Source: Methylovulum miyakonense HT12 (GTDB lineage Bacteria; Pseudomonadota; Gammaproteobacteria; Methylococcales; Methylomonadaceae). Taken from it: DNA of 64,000 nucleotides. Under the pieces are notes generated by a model, which was not told the origin of the DNA, did not search any database, and saw only the letters and a program-made list of their open reading frames with translations. Positions 39,894 through 47,374 of the stretch are shown here, piece by piece (position 1 is the stretch's first letter; each line of letters starts with the position of its first letter). The stretch covers positions 2,123,551-2,187,550 of the forward strand of contig NZ_KB913025.1 of the NCBI RefSeq assembly GCF_000384075.1, given 5' to 3'. The position numbers and the translations under genes were made by a program.

Positions 39894-40435
39894 TGAAAGA
39901 AGAGTTAAATCAGAAAATTTCCCAATTTCTTGATAATGAACTGCACTATGACGAGGCCTTGGATTTATTGCAAAAAATGCGCTCCGATACAAGTTTGGCA
40001 CAGAAAATGGGCCGCTTTGAAGCTATCAGCCATGCGATGAAATCTGACCAATTTATAACTTTGGGAGCCGATTTTTCGGCAAAAATAGCTGCCCAATTGG
40101 AGCACGAACCCATCTATTTATTGCCATCCAAAAAGCCGATGAACCGAGGTTATCAATGGTTGGCGTTAGCGGCATCGCTCGCGGTGGTGTCGGTGGTTGC
40201 CGTGCGTTCCCTGCCGCATATTTATGGAACAGCCCCGGCCAGCCTACAAGTCGCCCAACAGCAACCCCCAAAAGCGTTACCGAATTCCCCCGTTGAAGCC
40301 AAAAAACCAAATCCAGAGGAACAACCCCTGAATGCGCGTATCAATGATTATCTTCAGGCACATAACGGCAGTGTCTATGTCAATAATCCGAACCTCCAAT
40401 CCATGACCCGCGTAACGACTTATAACCAAAAATGA
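39893..40435 (+). CDS. rseA: Anti-sigma-E factor RseA/MucA
   Basis: Inner-membrane anti-sigma factor. The N-terminal cytoplasmic domain (about 1-85) contains KISQFLDNEL and LLQKMRSDTSLAQKMGRFEAISHAM, matching the sigma-binding fold of RseA. A transmembrane helix is at about 88-104. A periplasmic tail rich in Gln and Pro follows, as in regulated-proteolysis substrates of DegS and RseP. 180 aa from ATG 39893, overlapping rpoE by one base; the last four bases overlap rseB (ATGA). The cytoplasmic half is well supported; the periplasmic half is divergent. Confidence 0.88.
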   Translation: MKEELNQKISQFLDNELHYDEALDLLQKMRSDTSLAQKMGRFEAISHAMKSDQFITLGADFSAKIAAQLEHEPIYLLPSKKPMNRGYQWLALAASLAVVSVVAVRSLPHIYGTAPASLQVAQQQPPKALPNSPVEAKKPNPEEQPLNARINDYLQAHNGSVYVNNPNLQSMTRVTTYNQK

Positions 40436-41439
40436 TTGTGGTAAAGTGGTTTTTTCTTATCCTTCCCGTTTTTTTAACGGTCACTGTATCGGCAGAAAAC
40501 GCCCTCCCCACTAACACCAAAGCACGCCCAGCCTGGCAGGCGGTGGATGGCAAGCAAGCCCTGGCAAAAATGGCACATGCCATGCAGACACTGAATTATC
40601 AAGGTACCGTGGCATTTCTACGCGACGGCAAATTGGAGCCTATGAAATATTCCCATGCGGCTAACCGTGGGCGCGAACAGGAACATCTGCTGTCCCTGAA
40701 TTCCCCGCTACGCGAGGTGGTGCGGGAAACGGGGGAAGTTAGCTGCCTCTATAAGGCTACCCAACAGCTTGTCATTGACCAACGCCCGTTTGAACGCTCG
40801 TTTCTGATTGATATGCCGAATGACATAAACCAATTAGATGCCGCTTACGGTATCGAGATGGTGGGCGAAGAAAATGTCGCCATGTTACCCGCTTATGTCA
40901 TTGCCATAAAACCAAAAGACAATCTGAGATATGCGCGAAAAGTGTGGTTGGGCCGGCAATGGTTTTTGCCGCTTAAGGTTGTCGTTTATGATTTGGAGGG
41001 TGCCGTGCTCGAAGAGCTGGTGTTCACCGAGCTTGACGTCAAGGATGCGCTACCCTTTATTGATATGAAGCCACTTGCCGACGGTGCCCTGCCATCTCAA
41101 AAAAGCCCTTCGGGTTCGTCAGCACAGGCCGCCTTTGTGATGGCAGCCATTCCTAAGGGTTTCAAGGAAGTGTTCTTCGACCGTAAACCGATGCATGAAT
41201 CTGAGCAACCTGTTGACCATTTATTATTAAGTGATGGCCTTGCTTCCGTTTCCGTTTATATGGAACACAAAAATAGCGCCCAGCCACTAGTAAACAATGA
41301 CACAAATGGTGTGCAATCAGTAGATGCAGTCAACTTCTTCAGCCATTCGCTGGGTGATTTCCAATTGACCGTGATGGGTGAGGTTCCCTCTGAGACCATC
41401 CGGCTGATTGCTGATAATGCTAAGCTGCGGGTGCGGTAA
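40432..41439 (+). CDS. rseB: Sigma-E regulatory protein RseB/MucB
   Basis: Periplasmic protein that binds RseA and shields it from DegS until it senses misfolded outer-membrane proteins or lipids. The signal peptide covers about residues 1-21. Two-domain RseB features are visible: MQTLNYQGTVAFLRDGKLEPMKYSHA and DRKPMHESEQPVDHLLLSDGLASVSVY at the start of the smaller C-terminal domain. 335 aa. It overlaps rseA by four bases. No rseC/mucC follows. Confidence 0.92.
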   Translation: MIVVKWFFLILPVFLTVTVSAENALPTNTKARPAWQAVDGKQALAKMAHAMQTLNYQGTVAFLRDGKLEPMKYSHAANRGREQEHLLSLNSPLREVVRETGEVSCLYKATQQLVIDQRPFERSFLIDMPNDINQLDAAYGIEMVGEENVAMLPAYVIAIKPKDNLRYARKVWLGRQWFLPLKVVVYDLEGAVLEELVFTELDVKDALPFIDMKPLADGALPSQKSPSGSSAQAAFVMAAIPKGFKEVFFDRKPMHESEQPVDHLLLSDGLASVSVYMEHKNSAQPLVNNDTNGVQSVDAVNFFSHSLGDFQLTVMGEVPSETIRLIADNAKLRVR

Positions 41440-41578
41440 AGGCCAGGCGCCATCCGGCCATAGCTAACTTGGTATTGCGTAAACGCCCGTAGTCGGAACG
41501 GTTTTTCAACCGTATCCCATCCTGTGTTAAAACTTTTTGATTGACCACTTAATTTTAATTGCCTGAAATGGAGATAAT

Positions 41579-42985
41579 ATGCTCAGAATCGTGAGTTTGT
41601 GTATGTTTTTGGGGGTATTGGTGAGCCAAAATGTATTGGCCCAACTGCCGGATTTTACAGAAATGGTCAAGACCAATGGCGTTGCCGTTGTCAATATCAG
41701 CACGACACAAAAAGCCAAACCCAGCCCTGACGGCGCAGCCAAACCACAGCTACCGGAAGGTATGCCGCCAGAAATGGAAGAGCTGTTCAAGCATTTTTAC
41801 AATAATCCGGAAGGCAACGGTGACGGTTACGATTCCGGCGACACCCAGTCCTTAGGTTCGGGTTTTATCATTTCGCCGGATGGCTATGTCCTTACCAACC
41901 ATCATGTGGTCAAGGATGCCGATGAAATTGTGGTCAAATTTTCAGACCGGCGTGAATTGGTGGCTAAGCTTATTGGTTCCGACCCACGTACTGATGTCGC
42001 CTTGCTTAAGGTTGCGGCCACCCAATTGCCTGCCGTCGCCATTGGTGAACCAGAAAAATTACAAGTCGGCGAATGGGTGTTGGCCATCGGTTCGCCGTTT
42101 GGTTTTGAGCAATCCGTCACGGCAGGTATCGTCAGCGCCAAAGGCCGTAGCTTGCCAGGCGGCAACTATGTGCCGTTTATCCAAACCGATGTCGCCATCA
42201 ACCCGGGCAACTCTGGCGGGCCGTTGTTTAACATGGATGGCAAGGTTATCGGTATCAATTCACAAATTTATAGCCGTACGGGCGGATTTATGGGGCTGTC
42301 TTTTGCCATTCCCATTGATGTGGTCATGAATGTCGTCGACCAAATCAAAACCAAAGGCAAGGTGTCGCATGGTTGGTTGGGCGTGCAAATCCAAGATGTC
42401 ACGCGTGAGTTGGCGGAGTCGTTCGGCATGAAGAAACCGCAAGGTGCATTGGTTTCCAAGGTGATGCCTGGCAGCCCTGCAGAAAAATCCGATTTGCAAT
42501 TGGGCGATGTGATTGTCGAGTTTAACGGGCAGGCCATTGATAACTCCGGTGATTTACCACCATTGGTCGGGATGTCCGCGATTGATAGTACAGCGACCTT
42601 GAAAATCATCCGTCAAGGTGAAACTAAGAGCGTCAGTTTCAAAATCGGCTTGTTGCCCGACCAGCCAGAAAAGTTGGCGGAAGCGAAGGCCGAAACCAAA
42701 CCGATGAACAAAATCGGGGTCACCGTCAATGCCTTGACCGACGAACAAAAGGAAGCCTTGCAAATGCCGGCCGGTGGTGTGGTGGTTGAGGAGGTTGGCA
42801 AAGGCGCCGCTAAAGATGCCGGTATCCAGCGGGGCGATGTGATATTACGGATCCAAAATACGGTCATCCGTACGCTTGATGATTTTGAGCATGCGGTAAA
42901 AAATCTGTCTGTAGGCAAATCGGTTGCGGTGCTGATACAGCGCCGGGGCAGCCCTGCATTTTTGGCGCTTAAGATAGACAAGTAG
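41579..42985 (+). CDS. Periplasmic serine protease DegP/MucD (Do family)
   Basis: HtrA-type protease and chaperone, 468 aa. The signal peptide covers about 1-21 (SQNVLAQ). The catalytic triad is H109 (LTNHHVV), D139 (RTDVALLKV) and S212 (GNSGGPLF). PDZ1 starts near 275 (VSHGWLGVQIQDV) and PDZ2 near 385 (IGVTVNALT). Its position after rpoE-rseA-rseB matches mucD. The 139-bp gap holds only a short hairpin at 41498-41513 and suggests a possible second promoter. GGAGATAA precedes the start. It is likely part of the sigma-E regulon. Confidence 0.95.
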   Translation: MLRIVSLCMFLGVLVSQNVLAQLPDFTEMVKTNGVAVVNISTTQKAKPSPDGAAKPQLPEGMPPEMEELFKHFYNNPEGNGDGYDSGDTQSLGSGFIISPDGYVLTNHHVVKDADEIVVKFSDRRELVAKLIGSDPRTDVALLKVAATQLPAVAIGEPEKLQVGEWVLAIGSPFGFEQSVTAGIVSAKGRSLPGGNYVPFIQTDVAINPGNSGGPLFNMDGKVIGINSQIYSRTGGFMGLSFAIPIDVVMNVVDQIKTKGKVSHGWLGVQIQDVTRELAESFGMKKPQGALVSKVMPGSPAEKSDLQLGDVIVEFNGQAIDNSGDLPPLVGMSAIDSTATLKIIRQGETKSVSFKIGLLPDQPEKLAEAKAETKPMNKIGVTVNALTDEQKEALQMPAGGVVVEEVGKGAAKDAGIQRGDVILRIQNTVIRTLDDFEHAVKNLSVGKSVAVLIQRRGSPAFLALKIDK

Positions 42986-43014
42986 CCTGTTTATTTTGGA
43001 AAAGTTAGCCTGCT

Positions 43015-43052
43015 AAGCGGGGCGGGTCACTGCCAGTGAAGACGCCCCGCTT
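43015..43052 (+). terminator. degP terminator
   Basis: A 10-bp stem AAGCGGGGCG / CGCCCCGCTT encloses a loop with its own CACT / AGTG pairing. The T-run is short (TTTGTT), so termination strength is uncertain. Confidence 0.65.
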
Positions 43053-43206
43053 TGTTAAGGCGCATTAAAGTGCAGGGGACGAGGCCCTGCAATATATTGC
43101 CAACTGGCATCCATACCGCATCCAGATTGCGTTATGAAATCGATGTCCCGGTTGGTTTGTTCAATATTTCTTGTGGGTTGCTTGCACGCCAAAACCGAGG
43201 GTTGCC

Positions 43207-43845
43207 ATGACTTATTCCCCAGCACTATTGCCGCAATTAATCGAAGCGGTTGCCGATGCCATTAACCAAAATGCCGACGCGGTGACCGAGCTGGACCAGG
43301 CGATTGGTGATGGCGACCATGTGGTTAATTTACAGCGCGGCATCCAGGCCTTGATGGCGCAACGCGACGGGTTAAGCCAACTTGAATGGGCCGAAGCTTG
43401 GCAAAAAATAGGGATGATTTTGATGTCCACGGTAGGTGGGGCTTCAGGGTCTTTACTGGGGACGTTGTTTGTGGCGATGGCGAAAGCCGCTAAGGGGCAA
43501 CCATTAAATTTGAAAGGCTTCGCCACTGCTTTTGGGCAGGGTGTGGAGTCCGTGAAATTGCGCGGGAAATCTGATGCGGGTGATAAGACGATGCTGGATG
43601 TCTTGGTTCCAGTGGCGGGCTATTTGCTCCAGGTTGCCGGTAATCCGCCGGCTATGGCGGATGTATTGGAGGACACTGGCAAAGTCGCCATTGCGGGTAT
43701 GGAGTCTACCCGCGATATGTTGGCGACCAAAGGGCGTGCTTCATATTTGGAAGAACGCACCCGCGGGCATATTGATGCGGGTGCGAAAACATCCCAACTG
43801 GTAATTTGCGCCATTTGCACAGTGTTGTCAGCAACCCCAGCGTAA
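43207..43845 (+). CDS. dhaL: Dihydroxyacetone kinase subunit DhaL
   Basis: The ADP/ATP-binding helical-barrel subunit of dihydroxyacetone kinase. The Mg2+ triad DQAIGDGDH gives D30, D35 and D37, the same spacing as in known DhaL. The family motif GGASGSLLGTLF follows near 80-91, and SDAGDKTMLDVL near 130. 212 aa from ATG 43207, which has GAGGG upstream; the frame is open to 43171. Its 3' end overlaps the convergent dhaK by 18 bases. No dhaM or PTS gene is adjacent, so whether phosphate comes from DhaM or ATP is unknown. Confidence 0.88.
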   Translation: MTYSPALLPQLIEAVADAINQNADAVTELDQAIGDGDHVVNLQRGIQALMAQRDGLSQLEWAEAWQKIGMILMSTVGGASGSLLGTLFVAMAKAAKGQPLNLKGFATAFGQGVESVKLRGKSDAGDKTMLDVLVPVAGYLLQVAGNPPAMADVLEDTGKVAIAGMESTRDMLATKGRASYLEERTRGHIDAGAKTSQLVICAICTVLSATPA

Positions 43846-44817
43846 GTTGGCTGTATGCACGGGGGCGTCCCACAACGCCAATAATTCGTCGTCCATTAGG
43901 CTGAGTGTGATTGAGCAACCCGCCATGTCCAGCGAGGTGGTGTAGTTGCCGACTAGGGAACGGGCTATTTTTACACCATGATTTTCCCATTGCTGCGCGG
44001 CCAGTTCGTACATCAAATACAATTCCGATAATGGCGTTGAGCCGAAGCCGTTGACATGCAACAGGGCGGTTTGGCCTTTTTGGGGCGCCAGTTCTTCTTT
44101 TATGGCGTTAACCAACTGCGCAACAATTTCCTTGGCATTGGTTAATGGCAGGGTGACATGACCCCGCTCACCATGGATGCCAACGCCCATTTCCATTTGG
44201 TCGTCGTTGATGGCAAAAGTGGGGTACCCTAAAGCGGGTACGGTGCAGCTGCTAAGCGCAACCCCCATAGAGGCCGTGGCGCGGGTTACCCTTTCACCTA
44301 AAGCCTTGCAGCTCGCCAAATCCGCACCCCGCTCCGCCGCCGCCCCTACTATTTTTTCGACTATCAGCGTGCCTGCCACGCCTCGCCTGCCGGTACTGTG
44401 GTTTTTGGGTAGGGAAACATCATCATCAATAAGGATTGATGCATTGGCACATTCCAGCATTTCAGCGGCAATTTCAAAATTCATCACATCGCCTGCGTAA
44501 TTTTTGACGATAAAAAGTACGCCCCCGCCGTTTTCCACCGCTTGCGCCGCCGCCAACATTTGGTCGGGGGTAGGGGAGGTGAAGACTTGGCCTGGGCAAG
44601 CGGCGTCCAGCATGCCCGTGCCAACAAAGCCAATATGCAAAGGTTCGTGCCCTGAGCCTCCGCCAGAAATTAATGCCACTTTACCTGAAGGCGTTATCTG
44701 CTTGCGCTTAACAAAATACGGTTGGCGGTTAAGTTGCACAATATCCGCATGGGCTTTTGCGAAACCACTCAGGCTTTCTTCAAGTAGGGTGTCAACTGAA
44801 TTAATGAATTTTTTCAT
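43828..44817 (-). CDS. dhaK: Dihydroxyacetone kinase subunit DhaK
   Basis: The substrate-binding subunit, which holds dihydroxyacetone as a hemiaminal on a His. The visible H215 lies in MGVGIHGERGH, matching His218 of E. coli DhaK. The glycine-rich GGGSGHEP lies at 52-59, and YAGDVMNFE near 107-115. 329 aa. It is encoded opposite dhaL, tail to tail, unlike the usual dhaKL operon. It would phosphorylate dihydroxyacetone to DHAP, feeding the triose end of the RuMP cycle. The HAD phosphatase gene lies 20 bp upstream on the same strand. Confidence 0.93.
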   Translation of the reverse strand: MKKFINSVDTLLEESLSGFAKAHADIVQLNRQPYFVKRKQITPSGKVALISGGGSGHEPLHIGFVGTGMLDAACPGQVFTSPTPDQMLAAAQAVENGGGVLFIVKNYAGDVMNFEIAAEMLECANASILIDDDVSLPKNHSTGRRGVAGTLIVEKIVGAAAERGADLASCKALGERVTRATASMGVALSSCTVPALGYPTFAINDDQMEMGVGIHGERGHVTLPLTNAKEIVAQLVNAIKEELAPQKGQTALLHVNGFGSTPLSELYLMYELAAQQWENHGVKIARSLVGNYTTSLDMAGCSITLSLMDDELLALWDAPVHTANLRWGC

Positions 44818-44837
44818 GGCGTGGCAACCGGGGTTTA

Positions 44838-45671
44838 TTAATGGGCTAGGTTTTTCAAGGCGGCTGTGACGTCGCGGATATCCGTCATCACCCAGGTAGG
44901 TTGGTAATCTGAGTTTTTGAGGTCTTCTTCCGTGGATACGCCGGTTAGGACCATTAGGCTACGGATGCCCGTGCGCACTGCACCGAGAATATCTGTTTCC
45001 AAGCGGTCACCAATGGCAATGGTCTCAGAGGCGTCCGTGCCCAGCAAAGCCATGGCTTGTTGATAGATGATGGGTTCAGGTTTGCCGATGATGGTGGGTT
45101 CTACGCCAGTTGCTACTTGCAATGCCGCTAAGATCGCACCGTTGCCGTGGGTGATGCCGTGTTCAGTCGGTAACGTGGTGTCGGCATTGGTGCCGATAAA
45201 TTTAGCCCCTGCGCGGATGTTTAGGGTCGCGGTTGCCAACTTATCCCAAGTGAGCGTTTGGTCTTTGCCACAAACCACGATGTCGGCGCCTTGGTTAGGC
45301 GTTTTGCTGCTATTGATTTCATACAGTCCCGTCAAGGTAAAGCCAAGCTTGCTTAGCGGTTCACTCGCCCCTTCTTCACCAAGGACATACACTTTCGTTG
45401 TTGCCGGATTTTCATGTTGGCTCAAATATAGCGCGGTGGCTATGCCAGAGGTAAGGATTTCGTCTTCAGTAACCGTCACCCCCATTTTTGCAAGTTTACT
45501 GACGTATTGTGTAGGGGTAAGGCTGGCATTGTTAGTGGCAAGGATAAAGCGGATGTTTTGTGAGCGGAGTGTCTGAAAGAAATCGGTTAGCCCAGTTATG
45601 GCCTGGTTGCCATGCCATAAAACACCATCCATGTCGATGATGAGTGCGCGAATATTTGTAAATGGTTCCAT
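44838..45671 (-). CDS. HAD-superfamily hydrolase, subfamily IIA (NagD/phosphoglycolate-phosphatase-like)
   Basis: Small-molecule phosphatase, 277 aa. Motif I is IDMDGVLWHGNQ with nucleophile D13 and acid/base D15. Motif II is FILATNNASLT. A C2 cap follows, then GKPEPIIYQQAM with the motif III Lys and GDRLETDI as motif IV. Subfamily members hydrolyse 2-phosphoglycolate, nucleotides or other sugar phosphates. Overlap in transcription with dhaK (20-bp gap) suggests a role near triose or sugar phosphates, but the substrate cannot be told from sequence. Confidence 0.85.
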   Translation of the reverse strand: MEPFTNIRALIIDMDGVLWHGNQAITGLTDFFQTLRSQNIRFILATNNASLTPTQYVSKLAKMGVTVTEDEILTSGIATALYLSQHENPATTKVYVLGEEGASEPLSKLGFTLTGLYEINSSKTPNQGADIVVCGKDQTLTWDKLATATLNIRAGAKFIGTNADTTLPTEHGITHGNGAILAALQVATGVEPTIIGKPEPIIYQQAMALLGTDASETIAIGDRLETDILGAVRTGIRSLMVLTGVSTEEDLKNSDYQPTWVMTDIRDVTAALKNLAH

Positions 45672-45821
45672 ACGGTTCTCAAGTAGAGGCTTTCAAAAGT
45701 CCGGCCTAGTATAAAAGGTTTACGGTGACTTGGCATCAGTAAACGGGGGCGCCAAAATTCTCCAGTGGATTTTAAGATATTGGTGCCGGGTCAAACGTAC
45801 TTAGTGTATCAGGAGGAAATT

Positions 45822-45851
45822 GTGAATTTGCTAAAGCATCCAGGCAATTAA
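45822..45851 (+). other. Possible 8-9-codon leader ORF upstream of the RuMP cluster
   Basis: A GTG-started ORF (M N L L K H P G N, stop) has a near-perfect Shine-Dalgarno AGGAGGAA ending 3-4 bases before it. A weak hairpin with a T-run follows at 45871-45902. It may be a leader peptide, a relic of a longer gene, or chance. Confidence 0.3.
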
Positions 45852-45870
45852 GAGCCTGCTAGGGAGGGTG

Positions 45871-45902
45871 AGATTGATTTCGTTATAACAATCTGATTTT
45901 TT
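45871..45902 (+). terminator. Weak terminator-like hairpin upstream of hps
   Basis: AGATTG / CAATCT forms a 6-bp stem with a 12-base loop, followed by GATTTTTT. It could end a short leader RNA. The rest of the 45672-46057 gap holds the promoter listed at 45967 and no other gene. Confidence 0.4.
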
Positions 45903-45966
45903 ATGATATTTTTAAACGGTTGTATTTGACGGATAGTGATGGCTGTTGCGCATTGAGCATTGGGCA

Positions 45967-45996
45967 TTGACACAAGTCCCCTTTCTACTTTACAGT
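45967..45996 (+). promoter_or_regulatory. Candidate promoter of the hps-phi unit
   Basis: TTGACA at 45967-45972 and TACAGT at 45991-45996 are spaced by 18 bases. A separate TATAAT lies at 46026-46031, closer to the start codon, without a clear -35. Either could drive hps. Confidence 0.5.
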
Positions 45997-46057
45997 TACG
46001 TCCGCAAAACAATTATGCAACCAACTATAATATTAATAACCCTTCGGAGCACATATC

Positions 46058-46705
46058 ATGGCTAGACCATTAATTCAGATGGCATTGGATTCATTAGATT
46101 TCGACGCAACAGTTGCACTTGCAGAGCAAGTAGCTCCACACGTTGACATTTTTGAAATCGGAACTCCATGCATCAAACACAACGGAGTCAATCTGGTTAA
46201 AACGCTGAGAGCAAAATTCCCAGATAAGTTAATTTTGGTTGACCTTAAAACCATGGATGCTGGTGAATACGAAGCGACTCCATTTTATGCTGCTGGTGCA
46301 GATATTTGTACAGTTCTGGGTGTATCTGGTCTTGCAACTTGTGCGGGCGTTATCAAAGCCGCTAACGCTTTTGGTGCTGAAGCACAAATCGATTTGATCA
46401 ATGTCGAAGACAAAGTGGCCTGTGCCCGTGCAACTGCTGAAGCAGGTGCCCACATCATGGGTATTCACACTGGCTTGGATGCACAAGCTGCTGGCCACAC
46501 TCCATTTTCTGATTTGAATGACATCGCCAGATTGGGCTTGAACGTCAGGATTTCAGTAGCTGGCGGCATCAAAGCTGCAACTGTCCAAGACGTTGTTAAA
46601 TCAGGTGCTAACATTATCGTTGTTGGCGCGGCTATATACGGTGCACCATCTCCTGCTGAAGCTGCTCGCGAAATTCGTGAACTGGTTGATGCAACTGAGG
46701 TATAA
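46058..46705 (+). CDS. 3-hexulose-6-phosphate synthase
   Basis: Condenses formaldehyde with ribulose 5-phosphate to 3-hexulose 6-phosphate, the fixation step of the RuMP cycle. It is an OMP-decarboxylase-like barrel of 215 aa. The first strand is PLIQMALDSLDF, the catalytic D-x-K-x-x-D is in LVDLKTMDAGEYE, and the phosphate-binding loops are SVAGGIKAAT and IIVVGAAIYGA. CGGAG lies 8 bases before the ATG. It is followed 2 bp later by phi. Codon choice is narrow and third positions are A/T rich compared with the 17-27 kb genes, consistent with very high expression. Confidence 0.96.
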   Translation: MARPLIQMALDSLDFDATVALAEQVAPHVDIFEIGTPCIKHNGVNLVKTLRAKFPDKLILVDLKTMDAGEYEATPFYAAGADICTVLGVSGLATCAGVIKAANAFGAEAQIDLINVEDKVACARATAEAGAHIMGIHTGLDAQAAGHTPFSDLNDIARLGLNVRISVAGGIKAATVQDVVKSGANIIVVGAAIYGAPSPAEAAREIRELVDATEV

Positions 46706-46707
46706 AA

Positions 46708-47241
46708 ATGCATCAGCAACTTGTTATTGAAAAGATTGCTAGCATTCTTGAAGTAACAGATGACACATATGATGTAAAGTTGACGCAATTACTTGACAGT
46801 GCCAAGCGTATATTTATAGCGGGTGCTGGGCGTTCAAAGCTTGTAGGCAATTTCTTTGCTATGAGATTGGTGCATGCTGGTTACGATGTAAGTGTCGTTG
46901 GTGAAATTGTTACACCAAGTATAAAAGCTGGGGATTTGTTAATTATAATTTCCGGTTCGGGTGAAACTGAACAATTAATCGCCTTTACAAAGAGTGCCAA
47001 AAAAGTAGGTGCCAACATTGTGTTAATCTCTGCGAAAAGCGAATCTACAATTGGTGATATGTCAGATGCCGTATTTCAAATTGGTCGGTCAGAGCAATAT
47101 GGAAAGGTGTATGGCATGCCAATGGGTACCGTTTTTGAGCTGTCTACATTGTTGTTTTTGGAGTCAACGATCTCTCATGTGATTCATGAGAAAGGTATTC
47201 CTGAAGAGATAATGAGAGAAAGGCACGCCAATTTAGAATAA
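46708..47241 (+). CDS. 6-phospho-3-hexuloisomerase
   Basis: Isomerises 3-hexulose 6-phosphate to fructose 6-phosphate, the second RuMP step. It is a SIS-domain protein of 177 aa. IFIAGAGRSKLVGNFFAMRLVH is at about 31-52, the phosphosugar loop IIISGSGETEQL at about 77-88, and GTVFELSTLLFLE lies near the end. It starts 2 bp after hps (TAAAAATG), so the two are co-translated. A hairpin follows the stop. Confidence 0.95.
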   Translation: MHQQLVIEKIASILEVTDDTYDVKLTQLLDSAKRIFIAGAGRSKLVGNFFAMRLVHAGYDVSVVGEIVTPSIKAGDLLIIISGSGETEQLIAFTKSAKKVGANIVLISAKSESTIGDMSDAVFQIGRSEQYGKVYGMPMGTVFELSTLLFLESTISHVIHEKGIPEEIMRERHANLE

Positions 47242-47248
47242 TATCAAG

Positions 47249-47276
47249 GGAACGGGTTATTGAAATAATCCGTTCC
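47249..47276 (+). terminator. Hairpin after phi
   Basis: A 13-bp stem GGAACGGGTTATT / AATAATCCGTTCC (one G-T pair) has a 2-base gap as its loop. The following T content is modest (TGGTTTATTTG), so it may stabilise or attenuate the transcript and not stop it fully. Confidence 0.55.
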
Positions 47277-47374
47277 TGGTTTATTTGTATGGCAACAATA
47301 AAATATTTTCTGACAAACTCATACAAATGATAGTTGTCAATGGTCAGTAATTAAAAAATAGGAAGGAGAACTAT

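Noticed and set aside
41498-41513. ACGGTT / AACCGT hairpin between rseB and degP as a terminator
   Set aside because: Only a 6-bp stem and no following T-run; degP is probably still reached by read-through or its own promoter.
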